Shown here: positions 1 to 4,548 of the stretch, one piece after another
Layout: each line of letters begins with the position of its first letter
Position numbering within the stretch: the stretch's first letter is position 1
Origin: Microcaldota archaeon
Lineage (GTDB): Archaea; Micrarchaeota; Micrarchaeia; Anstonellales; Bilamarchaeaceae
Length of the DNA stretch: 6,657 nt
NCBI GenBank assembly: GCA_030666035.1
Contig: DAOUYQ010000044.1
Span: forward strand, 1 to 6,657
Reading direction: 5' to 3'
Made by a program: the position numbers and the translations under genes
Notes under the pieces: model-generated
Seen by the model: the letters and a program-made list of their open reading frames with translations, nothing else
Told to the model about the DNA's origin: nothing
The model's database searches: none

Positions 1-290
1 GAAGCTGACAAGGTATCTGACCCAAGAACTACAAGTGGGCATTTAACTATCTTCCGCAGAGGATAGATATGCTAGTGCGCGCAAGCGTATTGACATATCT
101 TTTAGTTAATCCTCTGTGGAATAATATCCATAACTGGGGGGAATCAGGAAGAACCTCAAACTGTCGGGAGCTTGGCTCACGAGAAGAAATCGCTAGATTT
201 CTCAGAAAGGGGGGACTCCCCCTGCGGTTCGGAATAAACAAAAAGTTTTTAACGCCCTTTAACCATAATCCCATTGTTGCAGGGATATTT
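1..290. other. Unassigned leader region, no recognisable gene
   Basis: I see no convincing gene here. Two plus-strand frames are open at the left edge: one ends at TAG 64-66 (last residues LTIFRRG) and one at TAA 44-46 (last residues YLTQELQVGI). Either could be the tail of a gene lying outside the window, but neither is recognisable. From 69 onward the frame of the KaiC-like gene stays open, but the extra 74 residues do not resemble the family N-terminus. Two small hairpins are visible: GAAATC/GATTTC around a GCTA loop near 186-201, and GGGGG/CCCCC around 210-223. No tRNA T-loop, C/D box or rRNA motif was found. An untranslated leader or unknown RNA is possible. Confidence 0.4.
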
Positions 291-1034
291 ATGAAAAAAG
301 AACAGAAATACGCTTCATTTTCACTCATGAAGCCCATTCTGCCCAAGGGGCTGCCCCGTAATGACCACATACTGATATCCGGGACACCTGGAAGTGGAAA
401 GAGCATTCTCTCGCTCCAGTTCATCTATGAAGGCGCGCAGCTGGGGGAAAAGGGCATTTATGTAACTCTCGACAGCAAGAGGGAATATATTCTGGAGCAG
501 GCTTCCCAGTTTGGCATGGATTTTGGGAAGCTGATTTCCGAGGGAAAAGCGGAAGTGCTGCACCTGGACCCAACAGATATCTATGCATTCCTAGATGACC
601 TGAAGAATAAAGCCTCTGAAATGGGGGCAGAACGCATAGTTCTGGATTCCCTCTCTGTTCTCTCAGTATATTGTGCATCATACCGGAACCTCCCGGAGGA
701 TTTAATGGATTTTCTCCAGAGTACGAAGTATGTGCCACCCATTATTGATTCATCTTCAATGAAAAAACAGATGCTTTACCAGGTTCTCTCCACACTAAGG
801 GAACTAAACTGCACGACCTTGCTAATATCAGAGCTTCCCAAGGAATCCAATTGGTTTTCCAGGGACACGGTCAGTGAGTTTTCCTCTGATGGCATCATAC
901 TGCTGGAATACCATATCCTCGGAGCCACAGGTGCTTCCAGATCCCTTTCAGTAGTCAAGATGCGGAGAAGCAAGTACGCAGAAGGGGTCCATGAATTTAC
1001 AATAACAGATAAGGGAATCAAGATTCTCCAGTAA
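291..1034 (+). CDS. KaiC/RadA-like single-domain ATPase
   Basis: A 247-residue protein of the RecA/KaiC superfamily, the common archaeal KaiC-like signalling ATPases that act in the cytoplasm. Seen in the sequence: a Walker A loop GTPGSGKS at residues 31-38, preceded by the strand DHILIS; a Walker B strand ERIVLDSLS at 114-122 with Asp119; and a C-terminal KMRRSKYAEGVHEFTITDKGI segment (223-243) that matches the KaiC 'KMR-S-H...F-I-..GI' ending. The length fits one KaiC domain. I chose ATG 291 because the family normally begins about 25 residues before Walker A and because AGGGAT lies 4 bases upstream. The frame is open back to 69, but that extension is unlike the family. Odd: the position after strand GIYVTL, where family members carry a catalytic Glu-Glu pair, reads Asp61-Ser62. 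The N-terminal 'TGI..LD.LLGGG' motif is degenerate. The 3' end overlaps the convergent V4R gene by 17 bases. The family call is firm; the partner and role are unknown. Confidence 0.85.
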   Translation: MKKEQKYASFSLMKPILPKGLPRNDHILISGTPGSGKSILSLQFIYEGAQLGEKGIYVTLDSKREYILEQASQFGMDFGKLISEGKAEVLHLDPTDIYAFLDDLKNKASEMGAERIVLDSLSVLSVYCASYRNLPEDLMDFLQSTKYVPPIIDSSSMKKQMLYQVLSTLRELNCTTLLISELPKESNWFSRDTVSEFSSDGIILLEYHILGATGASRSLSVVKMRRSKYAEGVHEFTITDKGIKILQ

Positions 1035-1590
1035 CCTTTAATTCGAAGAGGCAGCTATCTGCAATGCCTGTGGCGGCACAGGATTTTTCTGTGCAAACAC
1101 ATTCTTTTTTGTACGTTGCCTTGGCAACACCTGCAATAATCCCGGCAAGATAGTTGCACACAGGCCCTTTGCTCTTTCCTTTCTTTTCCAGGTATTCCAG
1201 GGCAAATGGGGATTTTTTTACCTCCAAGACCATCTCATTCCCCATTTTTTTGGCTGTAAGTATCTTAATGTCCCCCCATCCACAAAACCTGATAACATTC
1301 CTCCCCAGCTCCAGGCTAGGGTTCCCTGTTGCAGGAAGCCTCTGGAACATCCCGGAGAGCGCTTTCTTGTTGGAAAGATATCTTTTTGACCCGGTTTCTG
1401 TCTGGTATTTCCCCCAGTTATATATGAACTCCCGTGCTTCTTTTTTTCCCAATTTCCCTGCCAGGTCCTGCTCCATTTTTAGAATAACTTCAATTGGGAT
1501 GAGCGCAACCCTTCTTCCCAGCAGGTTTATGGACTCGCTCCCGAAAATTACCATCTTCGCAAAAATCATCTTTTTGAAGAATTCATTCAT
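1018..1590 (-). CDS. V4R-domain (4-vinyl reductase family) small-molecule-binding protein
   Basis: A 190-residue soluble protein. Its C-terminal half (about 97-187) fits the V4R domain, known from BchJ and from archaeal 'predicted hydrocarbon-binding' proteins that bind small hydrophobic ligands or metal. The diagnostic stretch is CNYLAGIIAGV (145-155), then ECVCTEKSCAATGIADSC (163-180). This leaves cysteines 145, 164, 166, 171 and 180 as possible metal ligands. The N-terminal part, including the helical stretch EVILKMEQDLAGKLGKKEAREF (34-55), resembles the usual N-terminal helical region of such proteins. ATG 1590 is preferred because it overlaps the stop of the UbiA gene as ATGA, with GGTG 7 bases upstream; a GTG at 1599 would fall inside that ribosome site. 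It is the last gene of the minus-strand operon, so its ligand may be linked to the prenyltransferase product, but that is inference. Its stop codon lies within the convergent KaiC-like gene. Confidence 0.85.
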   Translation of the reverse strand: MNEFFKKMIFAKMVIFGSESINLLGRRVALIPIEVILKMEQDLAGKLGKKEAREFIYNWGKYQTETGSKRYLSNKKALSGMFQRLPATGNPSLELGRNVIRFCGWGDIKILTAKKMGNEMVLEVKKSPFALEYLEKKGKSKGPVCNYLAGIIAGVAKATYKKECVCTEKSCAATGIADSCLFELKVTGES

Positions 1591-2423
1591 GCGATACACC
1601 AGGCGAGCATCTCTGCAATCAGCACGAACCTAAACTTCTTAAGGATATCTGCTGCACCAGCAGGAGTCACACCTGAGGTTATCTTTCTGGCAAAAACTGC
1701 CCTCATCAGCCCGGATAGAAAATAAGCTGCAAGGAAAAAAACCGAGAGGTGCAGAATATGCCAGGGTATCCAGAAAAGAGGGAGGGTTGAAAGAAGCCCT
1801 GCCGCAGTTATTTTTGATGCAGGCCCGACTCCGTATTCTACCGGAAGGGTCCGCATCCCGTTTCTTGAATCCCCCTCAACATCCTTGTAATCCTTTAGTG
1901 AAATTGCCAGGAATTTGGTTACAAATACAAAAGCCACAATCAGCAGGATAGTAGAATCAACACCCGCAAAGAGAGAATACCCAATTAGCATTGGGATACA
2001 GATATGGGAACAGGTTAGCGTTGCATAGGAATATACTCCCATCCTTTTTGTGTATCTGCTATATACAAAACCAAGCATGGCCAGCACAATTATCCCGGGC
2101 AGAATTCCTGCATAAAAGGCCACAAGGAATCCTGATAGGAGAGCCAGGAAATATGCCGCCCATGCCCAATTAGCAGTTATAGTTCCCCTGGCCAGCGGCC
2201 GCTCCGGTGCATTAATCCTATCTGCTTCAACATCCATTATGTTGTTGTAGATGGCCTGGGAAGAATAGACCAGGATTATCGAAGCTGCTCCCATCAAAAA
2301 TACTTCAATCCCAAAAGAACCAGATATTGAGAGGCCTGCAGCAAAAGCAGCGCACGGCAGGAGAGCCCGGTGCGGCAGCGTTAGTGAAAACCAGTCCTTT
2401 ATTCTATTTTTTATCCCCCTGAT
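1587..2423 (-). CDS. UbiA-family prenyltransferase, non-canonical start
   Basis: An integral membrane prenyltransferase, about 278 residues from AUC 2423 or 275 from AUA 2414. Both Mg-diphosphate motifs are intact: N60-x3-D64-x3-D68 within AIYNNIMDVEADRINAPERP, and D178YKDVEGD185 followed by SRNGMRTLPVEYG. Several hydrophobic helices follow each motif, as the family requires. In archaea, UbiA members include digeranylgeranylglyceryl phosphate synthase (membrane lipid) and quinone or other aromatic prenyltransferases; I cannot say which this is. The first in-frame ATG/TTG (2294/2297) would delete the first helix. Upstream of it the frame reads IKDWFSLTLPHRALLPCAAFAAG, which closely matches the usual UbiA N-terminus, so the true start is further up. 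No ATG, GTG or TTG exists between that point and the in-frame TGA at 2430-2432. The gene overlaps the upstream citryl-CoA lyase-like gene by 20 bases and the downstream V4R gene by 4 bases (ATGA). Family certain; start uncertain. Confidence 0.9.
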   Translation of the reverse strand: MRGIKNRIKDWFSLTLPHRALLPCAAFAAGLSISGSFGIEVFLMGAASIILVYSSQAIYNNIMDVEADRINAPERPLARGTITANWAWAAYFLALLSGFLVAFYAGILPGIIVLAMLGFVYSRYTKRMGVYSYATLTCSHICIPMLIGYSLFAGVDSTILLIVAFVFVTKFLAISLKDYKDVEGDSRNGMRTLPVEYGVGPASKITAAGLLSTLPLFWIPWHILHLSVFFLAAYFLSGLMRAVFARKITSGVTPAGAADILKKFRFVLIAEMLAWCIA

Positions 2424-3171
2424 GTTCCCTCACCTTTTCCTTGTGCTCATATTCTATTTTTTCAAATCCAGGGTATACAAGATCCAGTGCCGTAAATGGG
2501 GGGTTTTTCATCTCTTCAATTACATGCGCAGTCATCCCTATGGAGCGCCCCAGCAGGAAGAGCGCAGGTCCATAAGCAGGGTCATCAAAGCCCAAATCAA
2601 CCAATATTGCGCCGTTAATTGCATCGATGTTGGCGTAAACTCCTTTTTTCCTGCTAAGAATCGCCTCGATTTTTTCGAATTTTCTTAATGCATCCCCTCC
2701 CACCCCAAGTTTTTTGCATTCTTGGTAAACTATTGGCGGCCTCGGGTCTTTCCACACTACAGGGTGCCCAAACCCAGGGAGTATCTCCTTTTTGCTGAGC
2801 TTTTCATGTACAAATTCATCTATTTTTCCAGTTTCCACTTCAAGATAAATCTTCATGATTCCTTCAATTGCAGAAGTGTGGGATGGCCCGCTTGCACAAA
2901 AGCCTGCAGCAAGGCACTGTGCAATTGGGGCTTTGGTTGTTGCTGCCAGGCGCGTTGCGAACACAACTGGTGCAATTATGTTCCATCCGCCACAGAAGCT
3001 CACCAGCACCTTGTTGAACATTATTTTTTCCTTTTCACTGGGTTTTTTTTGCAGCCACGTATGAAAAATAGCATCTGTAAAATCCATTTCCTGAATCATT
3101 TGTGAAAGAGGCTGGTCCCGTATGTATAATTCCCGCCGTTCCCTGTCTGCCCAGTCAACCCCGCTTTTCAT
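2404..3171 (-). CDS. Short citrate synthase-superfamily protein, probable citryl-CoA lyase-like
   Basis: A 255-residue member of the citrate synthase superfamily, matching the short form (about 250-270 residues) of citryl-CoA lyase and the C-terminal part of ATP-citrate lyase rather than full citrate synthase (about 370-430). The three catalytic positions are visible: His98 in ASGPSHTSAIE, His136 in LPGFGHPVVWKDPRP, and Asp183 in VYANIDAINGAIL. Arg209 (LLGRS) and GMTAHVIEE (212-220) match the C-terminal substrate-binding part of the family. Likely chemistry is condensation or cleavage between a CoA thioester and a 2-oxo acid; the true substrate cannot be read from the sequence. ATG 3171 is the first start after an in-frame TAA, with no clear Shine-Dalgarno site. 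It is the first gene of the operon with UbiA and V4R; its tail overlaps the UbiA start and it ends in a TAG after an A-rich run. Confidence 0.85.
   Translation of the reverse strand: MKSGVDWADRERRELYIRDQPLSQMIQEMDFTDAIFHTWLQKKPSEKEKIMFNKVLVSFCGGWNIIAPVVFATRLAATTKAPIAQCLAAGFCASGPSHTSAIEGIMKIYLEVETGKIDEFVHEKLSKKEILPGFGHPVVWKDPRPPIVYQECKKLGVGGDALRKFEKIEAILSRKKGVYANIDAINGAILVDLGFDDPAYGPALFLLGRSIGMTAHVIEEMKNPPFTALDLVYPGFEKIEYEHKEKVREHQGDKK
2430..2435 (-). promoter_or_regulatory. Strong Shine-Dalgarno site inside the citryl-CoA lyase-like gene
   Basis: On the minus strand this reads AGGTGA, a perfect six-base match to the archaeal 16S rRNA 3' tail UCACCU. It sits 6 bases before the in-frame AUC at 2423-2421. 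It lies within the last codons of the upstream gene, as expected for coupled translation. It is the main reason for preferring AUC 2423 over AUA 2414 as the start of the UbiA gene. Confidence 0.6.
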
Positions 3172-3234
3172 GCCAAATTCTAGGCTCTTACTCTTTTAAT
3201 TCTATCTATTTTCCATCATTTTCTGACATTCTTG

Positions 3235-3247
3235 TATATTTTAATTA
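3235..3247 (-). promoter_or_regulatory. Possible TATA region for the minus-strand operon
   Basis: On the minus strand this reads TAATTAAAATATA, an archaeal TATA-like element about 65 bases before the citryl-CoA lyase-like ATG. It would give a leader of roughly 40 bases. Another AT-rich stretch (GAATATAAATG on the minus strand, 3269-3279) is an alternative. The whole 3172-3303 gap is a divergent promoter region between the operon and the kinase and holds no gene. Confidence 0.3.
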
Positions 3248-3272
3248 CAATTTTCTATCTTTTTAGACAACA

Positions 3273-3298
3273 TTTATATTCTTTTTGCAACATATTAA
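3273..3298 (+). promoter_or_regulatory. Promoter of the histidine kinase gene (leaderless type)
   Basis: TTTATATT at 3273-3280 is a good archaeal TATA box 24-31 bases before ATG 3304, placing the transcript start at about 3299-3304. The mRNA would be leaderless or nearly so. The downstream stretch to TATTAA (3293-3298) is repeated almost exactly at 4331-4357. Confidence 0.6.
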
Positions 3299-3303
3299 CA
3301 TGC

Positions 3304-4251
3304 ATGCCACATACATTCAGGCCCTGGAAACCTGGCAGGCCCACACCGACTGGCAAACCTGCTGATAAAACAAAGCCCCGCTTTTCTACATGCTATCCGC
3401 TTGTTTGGGAGAGAAAAGGGCCCATCCCCCAGGATAGCCTGGGTTATCTCCTTAAGTTCCTGAGGCATTCCCTCCAAAACAAAGCAATGATTATTTACTG
3501 TGTTTCCACTAAACTGGAAATGGAGGAAAAATGGGGCCCAGAACTCTATGAATTCAACAAATTAGTTGCCGGGCTTGATGAGCAGTTGCCCCAGGAGACA
3601 CTAAGGAACAAAGCAAGAAAAATCAGGGAAATTCTGGATTCTCTCGCCCTCTCCTGCAACCCACCCAGGGCATCCACTGATGCCCAGCCACAATCCGAAT
3701 TTGAAGAACAAATGTATACTGCTATAAAGCTCGGAAGGTCCAAAATTACGAAACTTATGGGCTTTTTGGATGGAAAGCCTTCTGCTCCGCTGCAGGAAGA
3801 GCTGCCACTGTGCGAACATTTCCACGAAGTGGCAACCTTTCTGGGCCTTGAGCTCAATATGGGCGGAATCCCAAAGGATGCCACTGTTTTTGCTGACCCC
3901 ATCGATTTATTCATACTAATAGAAAATCTTTTGTCAAATGCGCTCAGGGCATGCAAAAGAAGCGGGGTGGCTCCCAAAATCAGTGTTTCTGCGAAGCTGG
4001 ACAATGCCATGCAGGTATTGGTTGTTTCCATTAAGGACAATGGCATCGGATTTTCACCAGAGGAAAACGGAGCTGCATTCCTGGATTTTTTCACTACCAA
4101 GAACGAGGTGGAAAATGAAATCCATGGCGTGGGCCTCCTGCTTTGCCGCTCTATTGTTGAGAGGCACGGGGGAGACATCTTCCTCAAATCAGAACCGGGT
4201 GCAGGAGCAACAATAACTTTTACGCTGCCGGTAGAAAAAAGCAAGCCCTGA
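3304..4251 (+). CDS. Soluble atypical histidine kinase
   Basis: A 315-residue cytoplasmic histidine kinase with no membrane segment and no recognisable PAS, GAF or receiver domain. The C-terminal ATPase domain (about 165-312) is complete: N-box ENLLSNALRA (207-216), G1 DNGIGF (245-250), F-box FLDFFTTK (259-266), G2 HGVGLLLCRSIVERHGGDI (274-292), and G3 GAGATITFTL (299-308). The probable phosphoacceptor is His55 in LKFLRHSLQNKAMII, which resembles the archaeal 'LRHDLRN' H-box. Odd points: the residue after His is Ser, not the usual Asp/Glu, and His55 lies 153 residues before the N-box Asn, about 40-50 more than usual. The extra length is a charged helical stretch (about 75-130). ATG 3304 is chosen because the TATA box at 3273 predicts a start there; the next ATG (3487) lies after His55. 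The first 40 residues are Pro-rich and unlike any domain I know. No response regulator is adjacent. Confidence 0.85.
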   Translation: MPHTFRPWKPGRPTPTGKPADKTKPRFSTCYPLVWERKGPIPQDSLGYLLKFLRHSLQNKAMIIYCVSTKLEMEEKWGPELYEFNKLVAGLDEQLPQETLRNKARKIREILDSLALSCNPPRASTDAQPQSEFEEQMYTAIKLGRSKITKLMGFLDGKPSAPLQEELPLCEHFHEVATFLGLELNMGGIPKDATVFADPIDLFILIENLLSNALRACKRSGVAPKISVSAKLDNAMQVLVVSIKDNGIGFSPEENGAAFLDFFTTKNEVENEIHGVGLLLCRSIVERHGGDIFLKSEPGAGATITFTLPVEKSKP

Positions 4252-4268
4252 TTTGCTGCCAAAACCTG

Positions 4269-4284
4269 TTTTTCCAGTCTTTTT
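4269..4284 (+). terminator. T-rich terminator after the kinase gene
   Basis: Two TTTTT runs (4269-4273 and 4280-4284) begin 18 bases after the kinase stop. Oligo-T runs on the coding strand are the usual archaeal termination signal. No stable hairpin is needed or seen. Confidence 0.5.
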
Positions 4285-4328
4285 ATTACATTATAACAAT
4301 ATTATATCTTTTCTTGACATTTTGCTAA

Positions 4329-4357
4329 TATTTATATGTGTTTTGGAACAATATTAA
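4329..4357 (+). promoter_or_regulatory. Second promoter, near-copy of the kinase promoter
   Basis: TTTATAT (4331-4337), then TTTTGGAACA (4341-4350) and TATTAA (4352-4357), match the kinase promoter at 3273-3298 with a few substitutions and a one-base gap. A transcript should begin at about 4358-4361, just where the GGGGAATGAAT arm of an inverted repeat starts. AACAATATTA (4347-4356) also occurs at 4295-4304. Confidence 0.5.
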
Positions 4358-4360
4358 AAC

Positions 4361-4440
4361 GGGGAATGAATGGTTCTGAAATAGGAACCTTAAAGTATTC
4401 TGAGACCACCCCGGTTTTTGAAATTACTTATTCATTCCCC
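4361..4440 (+). ncRNA. Candidate structured small RNA or 5' leader element
   Basis: GGGGAATGAAT (4361-4371) and ATTCATTCCCC (4430-4440) form an 11-bp perfect stem, extendable by two G-U pairs, that would close an 80-nt RNA. Its 5' end lies at the start expected from the promoter at 4331. Inside, GGTTC (4372-4376) pairs with GAACC (4385-4389) around a short loop. The rest of the loop carries CTGAGACCACCCC (4400-4412), a 13-base perfect complement of the start region of the surface gene. A T-rich stretch follows at 4443-4450. No known RNA family is recognised. The alternative is a small coding gene (4366-4524) over the same bases. Confidence 0.35.
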
Positions 4441-4524
4441 AATATTCTTTTCATCATATTAGCTGTGCTATTTAGGTTTAGAAGGGGCAGCAACTCCCAA
4501 ATATATATAAATTATAATCCCTAA
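4366..4524 (+). CDS. Possible small membrane protein
   Basis: A 52-codon frame from ATG 4366 to TAA 4522-4524, with one hydrophobic stretch FPNILFIILAVLF followed by RFRRG, as in a small single-pass membrane protein. Supporting it, the ATG lies 9 bases after the TATTAA element of the upstream promoter, much as in the kinase gene (6 bases). Against it, the sequence matches nothing I know, the start codon lies inside an 11-bp stem, and the C-terminal codons coincide with the TATA box of the next gene. It may be an accidental frame over a regulatory RNA. Confidence 0.2.
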   Translation: MNGSEIGTLKYSETTPVFEITYSFPNILFIILAVLFRFRRGSNSQIYINYNP

Positions 4525-4548
4525 TCCTCTTGTATGGGGTGGTCTCAG
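4400..4548. repeat. 13-bp perfect inverted repeat reaching the surface-gene start codon
   Basis: CTGAGACCACCCC at 4400-4412 and GGGGTGGTCTCAG at 4536-4548 are exact reverse complements, 123 bases apart. The right arm begins at the G of the surface-gene ATG (4534-4536). The spacer contains that gene's TATA box. In RNA, one more G-U pair extends the duplex to the U of AUG. The chance of a 13-bp exact match landing exactly on a start codon is small. Confidence 0.85.
4499..4510 (+). promoter_or_regulatory. TATA box of the surface protein gene (leaderless)
   Basis: AAATATATATAA lies about 30 bases before ATG 4534, so transcription should begin at or within a few bases of the start codon. No Shine-Dalgarno site precedes the ATG (the bases before it read CCTCTTGT), consistent with a leaderless mRNA. 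Confidence 0.6.

Noticed and set aside
69..290. Start of the KaiC-like protein at ATG 69 (321 residues)
   Set aside because: The extra 74 residues lack family features, and ATG 291 gives the usual domain length with a possible ribosome site.
1..290. tRNA or other stable RNA at the left edge
   Set aside because: No T-loop GGTTCGA with matching acceptor arms is found; the GGTTCGGAA near 226-234 lacks a cloverleaf around it.
1597..1599. GTG 1599 as the V4R start
   Set aside because: ATG 1590 forms the classic ATGA overlap, and the GTG lies within its likely ribosome site.
2292..2297. TTG 2297 or ATG 2294 as the UbiA start
   Set aside because: This removes the first membrane helix, whose typical sequence is encoded just upstream in the same frame.
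3232..3303. Extension of the kinase upstream of ATG 3304
   Set aside because: The extension runs through the TATA box and AT-rich promoter DNA.
3546..4262. Long minus-strand frame opposite the kinase
   Set aside because: The plus strand carries all the histidine-kinase ATPase motifs; the opposite frame has no recognisable domain.
4365..4404. Box C/D guide RNA (ATGAATG with CTGA boxes)
   Set aside because: The C box does not match RUGAUGA well, and no good C'/D' pair with correct spacing is seen.
4400..4548. Miniature transposon with 13-bp terminal repeats
   Set aside because: The element would be only 149 bp, shows no target-site duplication flanking it, and its right end is fused to the coding start.
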